This document shows positions 1-9,288 of a stretch of 64,000 bases of DNA, piece by piece. Position numbers and translations under genes: made by a program. The DNA lies in contig JAHJGO010000011.1 of assembly GCA_018824405.1 (NCBI GenBank), positions 109,783 through 173,782 on the forward strand, written 5' to 3'. The notes beneath the pieces are model-generated. The model did not search any database. It was not told where the DNA came from and saw only the letters and a program-made list of their open reading frames with translations. Positions within the stretch are counted from its first letter, which is position 1. Each line of letters opens with the position of its first letter. This DNA is from Gammaproteobacteria bacterium. Its GTDB lineage: Bacteria > Pseudomonadota > Gammaproteobacteria > Burkholderiales > Sulfuricellaceae.

Positions 1-150
1 AAACTTGGAGGATATTCCCCACAGAGTATCGCCTTTCACCACCACATGCTGTTGGGGTGGATTGTCTTGCAGCTTGATGTCTTCCGCGCTTACTGCGGAG
101 GAAATCAAGCCGGAAAGGGAAAGCACAGCTATAATAATAGGCTTACGCAT
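1..150 (-). CDS. LysM-domain protein, N-terminal part (runs off the window start)
   Basis: The first 50 codons of a minus-strand gene lie here and the rest is outside the window. The start is the ATG at 150-148. Residues 1-22 form a signal peptide with a hydrophobic core (PIIIAVLSLSGLISS) and an AXA-like cleavage site before EDIKL. Residues 37-50 read VVVKGDTLWGISSK, the opening of a LysM peptidoglycan-binding repeat. The protein is therefore exported and probably binds the cell wall. It diverges from def; LysM proteins next to def-fmt are common in betaproteobacteria. The 133 bp between the two starts is AT-rich and presumably holds both promoters, but I see no clear -35/-10 pair. Any catalytic domain would lie outside the window. 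Confidence 0.8.
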   Translation of the reverse strand, partial: MRKPIIIAVLSLSGLISSAVSAEDIKLQDNPPQQHVVVKGDTLWGISSKF

Positions 151-283
151 GGGCGCCTCGCTCTGGTGAAGAACTTTTCTGCTTTGTTATTAATCAGAAG
201 TTCAATATATCGGCCAACCCGTCTGGCCGGACTTAGGTTTTAAATTAAATTCTGCATGTAATTAATTAAATAGGCAAGCAATT

Positions 284-787
284 ATGGCCCTTTTATCGAT
301 CCTGCATTACCCCGATCAGCGCCTGCATACCATCGCTTCTCCGGTCAAGGAGGTCAATGCGGAAATCCGCAGGCTGATCGATGATATGGCACAGACCATG
401 TATGCCGCGCCAGGCATTGGCTTGGCTGCGACTCAGGTGAACGTCCACAAGCAAGTCATTGTTGTCGATATCTCCGAATCCCATGACAAGCTGATGGCAC
501 TCATCAATCCCAGAATAATTGATCGTGAAGGCATAGAAGAGCGTGAAGAGGGGTGTTTGTCCGTTCCGGGTATCTACGAAAAAGTCACGCGTGCCGAGCG
601 CATCGCGGTAGAGGCGCTTGATCGTAGTGGAAAGCCATTCACCTTGAACGCCGAAGGCTTGCTGGCGGTATGCATACAACATGAAATTGATCATCTGCAG
701 GGGAAAGTGTTTGTTGAATACCTTTCCCGCCTCAAGCAGACGCGAATCAAGATCAAGCTGCAAAAGCAGCAGCGCGAGACCATGTAA
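284..787 (+). CDS. def: Peptide deformylase
   Basis: Removes the formyl group from the N-terminal methionine of nascent proteins in the cytoplasm, using Fe2+ or another divalent metal. All three family motifs are present in the 167 aa protein: GIGLAATQV at 44-52, EGCLSVP at 89-95 with the metal-ligand Cys91, and HEIDH at 133-137 with ligands His133 and His137 and catalytic Glu134. Length is normal for the type I family. It heads a plus-strand run, and its TAA overlaps the fmt start by one base, so def and fmt are translationally coupled as in most bacteria. Confidence 0.97.
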   Translation: MALLSILHYPDQRLHTIASPVKEVNAEIRRLIDDMAQTMYAAPGIGLAATQVNVHKQVIVVDISESHDKLMALINPRIIDREGIEEREEGCLSVPGIYEKVTRAERIAVEALDRSGKPFTLNAEGLLAVCIQHEIDHLQGKVFVEYLSRLKQTRIKIKLQKQQRETM

Positions 788-1719
788 TGAAACTGATTTT
801 TGCCGGGACGCCGGAGTTTGCTGCTCAGGCATTGCAGTCCCTGCTGAATGCCGGCCATGAAATTGCATTGGTGCTGACGCAGCCGGATCGGCCTGCCGGG
901 CGGGGGATGAGCTTGACCATGAGTCCAGTCAAGCTGTTGGCGCTGGCCAATGGCTTGAATGTACTGCAGCCGACCAGCCTGAAACAGGCGGAAATTCAGG
1001 CGCTTCTAGCAGACCTTAAGGCCGATGCCATGATCGTCGCGGCTTATGGACTGATTCTGCCTCGCGAAGTACTGAGCATCCCGCGTCTGGGCTGCCTCAA
1101 CATTCACGCCTCATTACTGCCGTGCTGGCGTGGCGCGGCCCCTATTCAAAGGGCGATTCTGGCTGGTGACAGTGAGACTGGTATCACCATTATGCAGATG
1201 GATGCAGGGCTGGATACCGGACCCATGTTGTTGCATTTCCCCGTTCCCATTGAGGGGGGCGAAACAGCCCAGACTTTGCACGACAAGCTCGCAAAGCTTG
1301 GTGCTGAAGCCATTATTTTGGCACTGCAACATCTACAGCATGGGGCTTTGCCAGGCATGCTGCAGGATGACGGCTTGGCCACTTATGCGGCCAAGCTCAA
1401 CAAGGCGGAAGCACGGCTTGACTGGTGTCTCGCGGCGCGGGTGCTGGAGCGCGCGGTGCGTGCTTATAACCCGTTTCCCGTTGCCCAGGGTGTAATTAAT
1501 GGCGAGATCTGGCGCATCTGGCAAGCGGCGGCGAGAGACGAAGAGTCTGGCCAGCCGGGAGAAGTGTTGAGAGCTGATCGCGCGGGGGTGCTGGTTGGCT
1601 GTGGCCAGGGCGCCCTGCTGCTGCAGGAGATACAAAAGGCGGGCGGGAAGCGTTTGTCTGCAGCGCAGTTTCTGCAGGGCAACCCGGTTACGGCGGGTGA
1701 TCATTTCGATCTGGCTTGA
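787..1719 (+). CDS. fmt: Methionyl-tRNA formyltransferase
   Basis: Formylates initiator Met-tRNA using 10-formyltetrahydrofolate, the step that def later reverses on the protein. The 310 aa protein has the catalytic Asn-His pair ([10 protein letters not shown], around 103-112) followed by WRGAAPIQ and the GLDTGPM motif near 141-147 carrying the catalytic Asp. The C-terminal tRNA-binding domain (about 205-310) is complete. It starts at the ATG overlapping the def stop. The next gene, htpX, begins 58 bases downstream with its own ribosome-binding site. Confidence 0.97.
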   Translation: MKLIFAGTPEFAAQALQSLLNAGHEIALVLTQPDRPAGRGMSLTMSPVKLLALANGLNVLQPTSLKQAEIQALLADLKADAMIVAAYGLILPREVLSIPRLGCLNIHASLLPCWRGAAPIQRAILAGDSETGITIMQMDAGLDTGPMLLHFPVPIEGGETAQTLHDKLAKLGAEAIILALQHLQHGALPGMLQDDGLATYAAKLNKAEARLDWCLAARVLERAVRAYNPFPVAQGVINGEIWRIWQAAARDEESGQPGEVLRADRAGVLVGCGQGALLLQEIQKAGGKRLSAAQFLQGNPVTAGDHFDLA

Positions 1720-1777
1720 ATTTGCCGTGGTATTCCCCCATTTTAAATTGGGGAATACACGGACAAGAGGGACGGCA

Positions 1778-2632
1778 ATGCTGGGGAACTGGTTTAAAAC
1801 GACAATCCTGATGGCTGCCATCGCGGCCCTGTTCGGCATGATAGGTGCGATGCTGGGTGGCCGGTCTGGAATGCTGCTGGCCTTGGTGTTCGCTGGCGGA
1901 ATGAATATCTGGGCCTACTGGTTTTCAGACCAGGCCGTGCTAAAGATGTACAACGCCCGGGAGGTGGATGAAAGTAGCGCGCCACAGTTTTACCGCATGG
2001 TGCGTGAACTGTCGCACTCTGCTGGGCTGCCCATGCCGCGCGTGTACGTGATCGACGAAGACCAGCCCAACGCCTTTGCCACCGGACGCAATCCTGAGCA
2101 TGCTGCCGTGGCGGCCACCACCGGCATCATGCGCGTGCTGTCTGAAAAAGAATTGCGTGGCGTGATGGCCCATGAACTGGCGCACGTCAAACATCGAGAT
2201 ACACTAATTTCGACAATTTCTGCCACCATCGCCGGTGCTATTTCTGCCGTTGCTCAGTTCGGCATGCTGTTTGGCGGCAGCCATAACGGGGAGCGCAACG
2301 TGCATCCGGTAGTGGCAATCCTGATCATGATTCTGGCACCGATTGCCGCCGCTCTGATTCAGATGGCGATTTCCCGTTCGCGTGAATTCGAAGCGGATCG
2401 CGGCGGAGCAGAAATTTCACGTGACCCGCAGGCACTGGCGGCTGCGCTCGACAAGATCCACCGCTATGCTCAGGGGTTGCCCATGCCCACAGCAGAACAG
2501 CACCCGGAAACAGCGCAGATGATGATTATCAACCCACTTTCTGCAGACGGCATCAAAAGTCTGTTCAGCACCCATCCCGCTACCGAAGAACGGGTCGCAC
2601 GTCTGATGGCCATGGTGCGCGGCTTTGCGTGA
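1778..2632 (+). CDS. htpX: Membrane zinc metalloprotease HtpX
   Basis: Inner-membrane M48-family protease that cleaves misfolded membrane proteins during stress. Two N-terminal membrane segments (about 8-26 and 32-50) precede the zinc motif HELAH at 132-136; two more hydrophobic segments and the third-ligand region SREFEAD (about 201-207) follow. The frame is open further upstream to 1595, but that extension lies inside fmt. The ATG at 1778, preceded by AAGAGGGAC, gives 284 aa, the usual family length. The gene ends 8 bases inside the putative rsmB start, so the two are probably coupled. Confidence 0.95.
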   Translation: MLGNWFKTTILMAAIAALFGMIGAMLGGRSGMLLALVFAGGMNIWAYWFSDQAVLKMYNAREVDESSAPQFYRMVRELSHSAGLPMPRVYVIDEDQPNAFATGRNPEHAAVAATTGIMRVLSEKELRGVMAHELAHVKHRDTLISTISATIAGAISAVAQFGMLFGGSHNGERNVHPVVAILIMILAPIAAALIQMAISRSREFEADRGGAEISRDPQALAAALDKIHRYAQGLPMPTAEQHPETAQMMIINPLSADGIKSLFSTHPATEERVARLMAMVRGFA

Positions 2633-3899
2633 CGCTCAGCCTCTGGCGAGTGCTACAGTTGCCCAGGTTTTTGCTGGGCGCAACCTGAATCAGGTGCTGC
2701 AGACGACATTTGAGCGAAACCCCAAGCTGACCCCACAGCAGCGTGCACTGCTCCAGGATTTGAGCTATGGCACGTTGCGCCACTATGGCCCGTTGCAGGA
2801 CATACTTGCGAGGCTGCTGCAAAAACCTTTGAAAGATGAAAGTGTTCGCTGTCTGCTGCTGGTGGCGCTTTACCAGTTGGTTTACACGCATGCTCAGCCA
2901 CACGCTGTGGTGGATCATGCTGTCAAGACGACGCAGGTGTTGCGCAAGACTTCCGCCAAGGGCCTGGTGAATGCCGTGCTGCGGAACTTCCTGCGGCATC
3001 GTGAGCACTTACTATCAGGTGTCGGCGTCGCCAGTGAAGAGGGGCGCTTTTCCCATCCCCAGTGGTGGATCGACAAAGTTCGCCATGAGTACCCGGATGC
3101 ATGGGAGAAAATCCTGGAGGCCGGCAATCAGCATCCGCCCATGACCTTGCGGGTGAACCGCCGCAAGATCGGCGTCGCGGCCTATCTGCAGCAGCTTGCC
3201 GAAGCCGGGATTGGTGCACAAGCTGTGGGGGTCTCCGGTATTCTTTTGGAGCATCCACTTGGGGTCGACAAGTTGCCCGGCTTCAGCCAGGGTCTGGTCT
3301 CGGTTCAGGATGGCGGTGCGCAGCTTGCCGCAAGCCTGCTGGATGTGAGAGATGGCATGCGGGTGCTGGATGCCTGCGCAGCGCCCGGCGGCAAGACGGC
3401 ACATTTGCTGGAGCTGGCCGATGTGGCACTGACTGCGATGGATCACGATGCCAGCCGTTTGCAGAAGGTGGAGCAGAATTTGAGCCGCCTTGGCTTGCCG
3501 GCCAAATGCGTTGTGGGCGATGCGGCGCAACCGTCTCAGTGGTGGGATGGCCAGACATTCCAGCGCATTCTGGCAGACGTGCCATGCAGCGCTTCCGGCG
3601 TGGTGCGGCGTCATCCCGACATCAAATGGCTACGTCGCGAGGGCGATATTGCACAGTTTGCCGAGCAGCAGGCTCATATCTTGGAAGCTTTGTGGCATTG
3701 CCTGGAGCAAGGTGGTAAATTGCTGTACGTTACCTGCTCTGTCTTTGCCGAAGAAAATCATCAACAGATCAAGTTTTTTATATCGCGCCATGGAGATGCC
3801 CGGCTTCTGTCTTTGCCGGGACTTGCCGAGCAGGATCTGCAACTATTACCCGACCGTGAACATGATGGCTTTTACTACGCCCTTCTTGCCAAAATCTAA
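2625..3899 (+). CDS. rsmB: 16S rRNA (cytosine-967-C5)-methyltransferase
   Basis: Methylates C967 of 16S rRNA with S-adenosylmethionine. The 424 aa protein has an N-terminal NusB-like RNA-binding domain (about 1-130) and a C-terminal Rossmann methyltransferase domain. Visible motifs are [10 protein letters not shown] for SAM binding (249-258), DVPCSASG (318-325, Cys321) and YVTCSVF with Cys371; the two cysteines are the pair used by m5C RNA methyltransferases. The chosen start is a TTG that overlaps the htpX stop by 8 bases. It is the only start giving a full NusB-like domain, so the exact first codon is somewhat uncertain. Confidence 0.94.
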   Translation: MRDAQPLASATVAQVFAGRNLNQVLQTTFERNPKLTPQQRALLQDLSYGTLRHYGPLQDILARLLQKPLKDESVRCLLLVALYQLVYTHAQPHAVVDHAVKTTQVLRKTSAKGLVNAVLRNFLRHREHLLSGVGVASEEGRFSHPQWWIDKVRHEYPDAWEKILEAGNQHPPMTLRVNRRKIGVAAYLQQLAEAGIGAQAVGVSGILLEHPLGVDKLPGFSQGLVSVQDGGAQLAASLLDVRDGMRVLDACAAPGGKTAHLLELADVALTAMDHDASRLQKVEQNLSRLGLPAKCVVGDAAQPSQWWDGQTFQRILADVPCSASGVVRRHPDIKWLRREGDIAQFAEQQAHILEALWHCLEQGGKLLYVTCSVFAEENHQQIKFFISRHGDARLLSLPGLAEQDLQLLPDREHDGFYYALLAKI

Positions 3900-4440
3900 T
3901 TTTCTGCGCTTGCTTGTCATGCTGCTGTTTTGCATGGCGGCCAGCGCTCGTGCGGAAACCGGGATTCAGGTCAAGTCAGCGGAGCTGGACATGGTGGAAG
4001 AGGTGTACCAGCTCAAGGCGGATTTTGAACTGAATTTCAGCCAGGCAGTCGAGGATGCCCTGAACAAGGGAGTTCCGCTCAATTTTGTGATCGAATTCGA
4101 GCTTAATCGTCCTCGCTGGTACTGGCTGGATGAAAATATCTCCAGTGTCCAGCGTCAGCTACGTATCAGCTATCATGCGCTGACCAAACAGTACCGATTG
4201 CAGCAGCAAGAACAGCAAAAGAGCTTTGCCTCCCTGGCCGAACTCAAGGGCGAACTGGGTCATATTCAGGAGTGGCGCGTGGTTGAGCGGCCCCAGCTCA
4301 GGAAGCGCTACAGCTACGAGGCGCGGTTACGCATGAAACTGGATACGTCCCAATTGCCCAAACCGATACAAGTGAACGCCCTGGCGTCCAAGGACTGGAG
4401 CCTGGACTCGGAATGGTTCCAGTGGGCATTAACACCTTGA
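3862..4440 (+). CDS. DUF4390 domain-containing secreted protein
   Basis: A 192 aa protein (191 if the adjacent second ATG is used) with an N-terminal signal peptide (LRLLVMLLFCMAASARA) and a body rich in beta strands and charged residues. It matches the DUF4390 family that betaproteobacteria keep between rsmB and an NtrY-like kinase. The function is unknown. The position suggests an envelope-associated role linked to the kinase that follows 8 bases later. The start lies inside the 3' end of rsmB (about 35-base overlap in another frame), which implies coupling. Longer starts further upstream would run through rsmB and remove the signal peptide. Confidence 0.8.
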   Translation: MMAFTTPFLPKSNFLRLLVMLLFCMAASARAETGIQVKSAELDMVEEVYQLKADFELNFSQAVEDALNKGVPLNFVIEFELNRPRWYWLDENISSVQRQLRISYHALTKQYRLQQQEQQKSFASLAELKGELGHIQEWRVVERPQLRKRYSYEARLRMKLDTSQLPKPIQVNALASKDWSLDSEWFQWALTP

Positions 4441-4448
4441 ACATATAA

Positions 4449-6578
4449 ATGAAATATGTAGTATTTCTGGCGGTTGCTCTAGGTACGGTACTGCTGTTTC
4501 TGCTCTCCCGCGCCAGTAGCAACACAGCCGCTTTTTCCCAGAATTACACCCTGCTGTTGGTTCTCAACCTCGGTGTTGCGCTTGCATTGATGGGCCTGGT
4601 GGGCTATCAGCTGTGGGTCTTGTGGAAAAAGCTCAAGCGGCGCGTCTTCGGCACCAAGCTGACTCTTCGCTTGTTGTGGATGTTTGCGCTCATGGCGCTA
4701 TTGCCGGGCGCTCTGGTTTATGGCGTGTCGGTACAGTTCCTCAACAAGAGCATCGAGTCCTGGTTTGACGTGCGTGTAGATAATGCCCTTGAAGGCGGTC
4801 TGAGCCTGGGACAGAGCGCACTGGAGAATCTCTTGCAGGACCTCGTGAAGAAGGGTGAAGTGATGGCGCTATCGCTGGCGGATGACCCGGTCAGCGAACA
4901 TCTGACCCAGCTTAACCGCTTGCGCGAACAGGTCGGGGTGCAGGAAGCGGCGCTGTTCAGCTCGCGAGGTAAGGTGCTGGCCATTTCCGGTGGCGAGAAG
5001 TCGAGTTTCCTGCCGGACATGCCAAGCGCCTCCGTCCTGCGGCAGGTGCGCCAGCAGCAACCGTTCAGCGTGATTGAGCCGATTGCCGACAAGGGGCTTT
5101 ATTTGCGCGTGGTGGTGCCCGTCAATGTGCTCACCTTGAGCGAGGATATGCGTATTCTGCAGCTATTGCAGCCGGTACCCAAGCGATTGGCCAGCGACGC
5201 GGAAACAGTGCAGGCGGTCTATCGCGACTATCAGGAGCTCTCCTATTCTCGCCTTGGTCTGAAGCGCATTTACGGCATGACCCTGACCCTGACCCTGTTG
5301 CTGGCGCTGCTTTCAGCCATCGCTCTGGCGTTTGTGCTGTCGCAGAAGCTGTCTGCGCCTTTGGGTTTGCTGGCGGAAAGCACGCGCGCCATTGCCAAAG
5401 GGGATTTTACCCAGATCAACCCGGTGCAAAGCCGAGACGAGTTGGGAGCGTTGACCCTTTCTTTCAACCGCATGACTCGCCAGCTGGCCGACGCGAGCGC
5501 GGCGGTTGAGAAAAAACAGCTGCAGCTGGAAGCCGCCAAGGTCTATCTTGAAAGCATCCTGGCGCATCTCTCATCCGGGGTGCTGACTTTTGATGAAAAG
5601 CTGCACCTGCGCGGCGCAAATCCGAGGGCGGGCGAGATTCTGGGGTCGGATTTGAGCGCTATGCGCGGCTTGCCCTTGCTTTCCTGGGGTAGTCGCGACA
5701 ATGTTCTTCAGCCTCTGGCAAACGCGGTTGCGCAGCATTTTGATGCTTCCGACAATCAGGAGTGGCAGCAACAGATCGAGTTCACCGGCGGTGCCGGCAG
5801 TCAGGTTTTATTGGTGCGTGGCACACGTCTTCCTGGCACGGTGGACAATGGTTACGTCGTGGTTTTCGATGATATTACCCATCTGCTGCAAGCTCAGCGC
5901 GATGCGGCATGGGGTGAGGTGGCCCGGCGGCTGGCGCATGAAATCAAGAATCCCCTGACGCCGATTCAGCTTTCCGCCGAGCGTCTGGAGCGCAAACTGG
6001 CAGACAAGCTGAATGCAAGTGATGCCGAAGTGCTGTCCCGCTCCACACAGACCATCGTGAATCAGGTGGCGGCGCTGAAAAGCATGGTGGATGCCTTTGC
6101 TGAATACGCACGCTCGCCCCAGCTTAATCTGACGCGTCTGGATTTGAATCAGCTGGTGCGAGAAGTGCTTACACTTTATGAATCTTCGGGCGTACATATC
6201 GATGTCGCGCTGGCACCGAATTTGCCCCCGGTGAATGGGGATGCCGCCCTGTTGCGCCAGGTCATGCATAATCTGATGCGCAATGCGGAGGATGCCCTGG
6301 CCGATCTGCCTCAGGCCGAGATCAGAGTGCGCACTGAACTGGTGGATGAATCCTCGGTGCGTTGGTCGATCGAGGATAATGGTAAGGGCTTTCCGGAGGT
6401 GCTCATGGGTCGTCTGTTCGAGCCCTATGTGACTACCAAGTCGAAAGGTACGGGGCTGGGTCTGGCGATTGTGAAAAAAATCGTGGATGAGCATCAGGGC
6501 CGGATTCTGGCCCAGAATATTGAGCCGCACGGGGCGCGAGTGTGCATCCAGTTACCGTGTGCAGGAGAGGTAAGCTAA
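4449..6578 (+). CDS. NtrY-like sensor histidine kinase
   Basis: Membrane kinase of 709 aa. The N-terminus has three hydrophobic segments (about 3-20, 32-56, 72-94), then a periplasmic sensor region (about 95-272), a fourth segment (about 276-298), a HAMP linker (about 300-352), a PAS-like domain (about 365-480), and the HisKA/HATPase core. The phospho-acceptor is His497 in RRLAHEIKNPLTPIQ. The ATP lid shows NLMRNAEDAL (N box), DNGKGF and TGLGLAIV. This is the NtrY architecture linked to nitrogen or redox control. It is followed without a gap by its response regulator. The signal it senses cannot be read from the sequence. Confidence 0.92.
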   Translation: MKYVVFLAVALGTVLLFLLSRASSNTAAFSQNYTLLLVLNLGVALALMGLVGYQLWVLWKKLKRRVFGTKLTLRLLWMFALMALLPGALVYGVSVQFLNKSIESWFDVRVDNALEGGLSLGQSALENLLQDLVKKGEVMALSLADDPVSEHLTQLNRLREQVGVQEAALFSSRGKVLAISGGEKSSFLPDMPSASVLRQVRQQQPFSVIEPIADKGLYLRVVVPVNVLTLSEDMRILQLLQPVPKRLASDAETVQAVYRDYQELSYSRLGLKRIYGMTLTLTLLLALLSAIALAFVLSQKLSAPLGLLAESTRAIAKGDFTQINPVQSRDELGALTLSFNRMTRQLADASAAVEKKQLQLEAAKVYLESILAHLSSGVLTFDEKLHLRGANPRAGEILGSDLSAMRGLPLLSWGSRDNVLQPLANAVAQHFDASDNQEWQQQIEFTGGAGSQVLLVRGTRLPGTVDNGYVVVFDDITHLLQAQRDAAWGEVARRLAHEIKNPLTPIQLSAERLERKLADKLNASDAEVLSRSTQTIVNQVAALKSMVDAFAEYARSPQLNLTRLDLNQLVREVLTLYESSGVHIDVALAPNLPPVNGDAALLRQVMHNLMRNAEDALADLPQAEIRVRTELVDESSVRWSIEDNGKGFPEVLMGRLFEPYVTTKSKGTGLGLAIVKKIVDEHQGRILAQNIEPHGARVCIQLPCAGEVS

Positions 6579-7841
6579 ATGAACACCAATCAGATTCTGG
6601 TGGTGGATGACGAGGCGGGCATTCGCGAGTTGTTGCGCGAAATTCTGGAAGATGAGGGTTATCAGGTCAAACTGGCGGAAAATGCCACCGCTGCACGCGA
6701 GATTCGTGCGCAAGGCCGCCCAGAACTGGTGCTGCTAGACATCTGGATGCCGGATAGCGATGGAATTACTCTGCTCAAGGAGTGGGCGAGCTCCGGTCTG
6801 CTGACCATGCCGGTGGTGATGATGTCGGGCCACGGAACGATTGACACGGCTGTTGAGGCCACACGAATCGGCGCCTTTGATTTCCTCGAGAAACCCATTG
6901 CCTTGCAGAAGCTGCTGTCGACCGTCAAGCGTGCCTTGAAGCGCGGTGAGGCAGAGATTCACAGTGGGATTGGCTTGTCCAGTCTGGGAAAAAGCGCAGT
7001 AGTGCGTGATTTGGAGCGACGACTTGAACAGGTGGCAAACCTCAGCGCGCCCCTTTTACTGCTGACGGAACGGGGCGGCGGAGTGGAGTTGTGCGCGCGC
7101 TTTTTGCATCGCCCCAATACCCCCTTCGTGGCGCCTGAAAGCACGGACTGGCTGACAGGCGAACCGCTTGAAGTATTATCACAAGCCCGCGATGGCTTGC
7201 TGTTCATGGCGGAAATCGCCTTGCTTAACAAGCAGGAGCAAAAGGGTCTGCTATTTGTTCTGAGCAAGCTGGAAAAAAGCAATGTACGCCTGGTGTGTGC
7301 TGCGAGCGATGCTTTGACAAGCTTGGTGGAACAGGGGGTTTTCGATGCCGGACTGTACCAGGATCTGAGCGGCCTGACCTTGAGCATGCCCTCTTTGCGC
7401 GAGCATTGTGAGGATATTCCTGATCTTGCCAATCGAATACTGGCAAAATATGTGGAGTCGAAAGAGGCTCCGCCGCGCCATTTCAGTGTTGCCGCGTTGA
7501 ACACTCTGCGCAATGACAATTGGCCGGGCAATCTGGCGCAACTCAATAATGTGGTGAAAACCCTCGCGTTAACCTGTTTCAATGAGGAAATCTCACATCA
7601 GGACGTGATCCGGGTGCTGGCTCAGTTCGGCCCCACCGAAGCGACCGAGTCGCAGTTGGGCTTGCCTCTGGATATGCCCTTGCGTGAGGTGCGTGATATT
7701 TTTGAGCGCGCCTATTTTGAGCACCACATCGCCAAGGCAGGAGGGAACATGAGCCGAGTGGCAGAAAATGTCGGTCTCGAGCGAACCCACCTGTATCGCA
7801 AGCTGAAACAGCTGGGTGTGAAGTTTTCCCGCAAGGAGTAG
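6579..7841 (+). CDS. NtrX-like response regulator with degenerate AAA+ domain
   Basis: The 420 aa partner of the NtrY-like kinase. The receiver domain (1-120) is intact with Asp54 as phospho-acceptor, Ser83 and Lys105. The C-terminal Fis-type helix-turn-helix (about 380-415, GGNMSRVAENVGLERTHLYRKL) is also intact. The central sigma-54-activator ATPase domain has decayed. The Walker A position reads TERGGGVE (163-170) with no Lys, the Walker B position reads LLFMAEIAL with Ala in place of the Asp, and the GAFTGA loop that contacts sigma-54 is missing. The fold is still recognisable (SMPSLREHCEDIP, NDNWPGNLAQL). It probably binds DNA and acts as a sigma-54-independent activator or repressor; that is inference. 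Confidence 0.9.
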   Translation: MNTNQILVVDDEAGIRELLREILEDEGYQVKLAENATAAREIRAQGRPELVLLDIWMPDSDGITLLKEWASSGLLTMPVVMMSGHGTIDTAVEATRIGAFDFLEKPIALQKLLSTVKRALKRGEAEIHSGIGLSSLGKSAVVRDLERRLEQVANLSAPLLLLTERGGGVELCARFLHRPNTPFVAPESTDWLTGEPLEVLSQARDGLLFMAEIALLNKQEQKGLLFVLSKLEKSNVRLVCAASDALTSLVEQGVFDAGLYQDLSGLTLSMPSLREHCEDIPDLANRILAKYVESKEAPPRHFSVAALNTLRNDNWPGNLAQLNNVVKTLALTCFNEEISHQDVIRVLAQFGPTEATESQLGLPLDMPLREVRDIFERAYFEHHIAKAGGNMSRVAENVGLERTHLYRKLKQLGVKFSRKE

Positions 7842-7911
7842 CAAGCCGCTGGCTGTCTTGTTATTTAAGGCATAAAATCCCTCTCTCTCCTTCTCTCCAG
7901 GTATTTCACCC

Positions 7912-9288
7912 GTGAAAATCGTGATTCTTGGCGCCGGCCAGGTGGGCGCATCCGTAGCAGAAAATCTGGTGCGGGAATCCAATGATATTACGGTCGTGGA
8001 TATCGATGCTGCCAAGCTGCAGAATTTGCAGGATCGCTTCGATTTGCGCACCGTGCATGGCTTTGGATCTCATCCTGCGGTTTTGCGTCAGGCCGGTATT
8101 GAAGACGCCGATATGCTGCTGGCGGTGACGCAGAGCGACGAAACCAATCTGGTGGCATGCAAGCTCGCCGCTACGCTGTTCAATACACCCACCAAAATAG
8201 CGCGTATCCGCTGTACCGATTACCTCCAGCAGAAAGACAGCATTTGTTCCACGGATAGTTTTTCCGTGGATTACATCATTAGCCCGGAAGAGGTGCTGAC
8301 GGATTACATCTACAAGCTTATCGAATATCCGGAAGCATTGCAGGTCCTGGATTTCGCCGGGGGCAAGGTGCGCCTGGCTGCCGTCAAGGCTTTCCACGAT
8401 GGCCCGCTGGTGGGCCACGAGTTGCAGTACCTGCGCAAACATATGCCACACATTGACACGCGCGTGGCAGCCATTTTCCGCAAGGATCGCCCCATCATCC
8501 CCGAGGGTAAAACCGTTATCGAAGCGGATGATGAGGTGTTTTTCGTCGCGGAAGGGGAAAACATTCGCGTGGTCATGCGAGAAATGCGTAACCTCGACAA
8601 GGCAGCAAAACGGGTGATGATTGCCGGCGGTGGAAACATTGGCCGGCGTCTGGCCAAAAGCCTGGAGCAGCGTTACCAGGTCAAATTGATCGATCACAAC
8701 AAGAAGAACAGCGAACGTCTTGCCGCTGAGCTCGACAGTACTCTGGTTCTGTTTGGAAACGCCACCGACCCGGATCTGCTGCAGGCCGAAAACGTCGAGG
8801 ACATGGATGTTTTTTGCGCGCTTACCAACGATGACGAGACCAATATCATGTCTGCCCTGCTCGCCAAGCGCATGGGCGCGCGCAAGGTGATCGCGCTGAT
8901 CAACCGAAGCGCCTACGTGGATCTGGTGGAAAGCGGTCGAATCGACATTGCCATTTCTCCTGCCCAGGCTACCATCGGCAGCCTGCTGGCCCATGTGCGG
9001 CGCGGCGACATGGCGGTGGTGCATTCCCTGCGCCGTGGTGCAGCGGAAGCGCTGGAAGCGGTTGCCCATGGCGACGCCAAAACCTCCCGAGTGGTGGGCA
9101 AGAGCGTGGAGGAGATTGACCTGCCACGAGGGGCGACCATCGGGGCCATTGTGCGAGGAGAGCAGGTTATCATCGCGCATCACGATACGGTTATCGAGAG
9201 CGAGGATCATGTGATCCTGTTCGTGGTCAACAAGAAAATGATTTCCAAGGTCGAAAAGCTGTTCCAGGTGGATATCGGGTTCTTCTGA
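7912..9288 (+). CDS. trkA: Trk potassium uptake system NAD-binding component
   Basis: Cytoplasmic gating subunit of the Trk K+ transporter. The 458 aa protein has the tandem RCK layout: two Rossmann domains, with GAGQVGASVAENL at about 7-19 and GGGNIGRRLAKSL near 240-252, each followed by a TrkA-C domain. It starts at a GTG; no ATG gives a complete first nucleotide-binding fold. Its stop overlaps the trkH ATG by one base, so the two subunits are coupled. The pair lies 70 bases after the NtrX-like gene, close enough to be co-transcribed or to have its own promoter. Confidence 0.95.
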   Translation: MKIVILGAGQVGASVAENLVRESNDITVVDIDAAKLQNLQDRFDLRTVHGFGSHPAVLRQAGIEDADMLLAVTQSDETNLVACKLAATLFNTPTKIARIRCTDYLQQKDSICSTDSFSVDYIISPEEVLTDYIYKLIEYPEALQVLDFAGGKVRLAAVKAFHDGPLVGHELQYLRKHMPHIDTRVAAIFRKDRPIIPEGKTVIEADDEVFFVAEGENIRVVMREMRNLDKAAKRVMIAGGGNIGRRLAKSLEQRYQVKLIDHNKKNSERLAAELDSTLVLFGNATDPDLLQAENVEDMDVFCALTNDDETNIMSALLAKRMGARKVIALINRSAYVDLVESGRIDIAISPAQATIGSLLAHVRRGDMAVVHSLRRGAAEALEAVAHGDAKTSRVVGKSVEEIDLPRGATIGAIVRGEQVIIAHHDTVIESEDHVILFVVNKKMISKVEKLFQVDIGFF

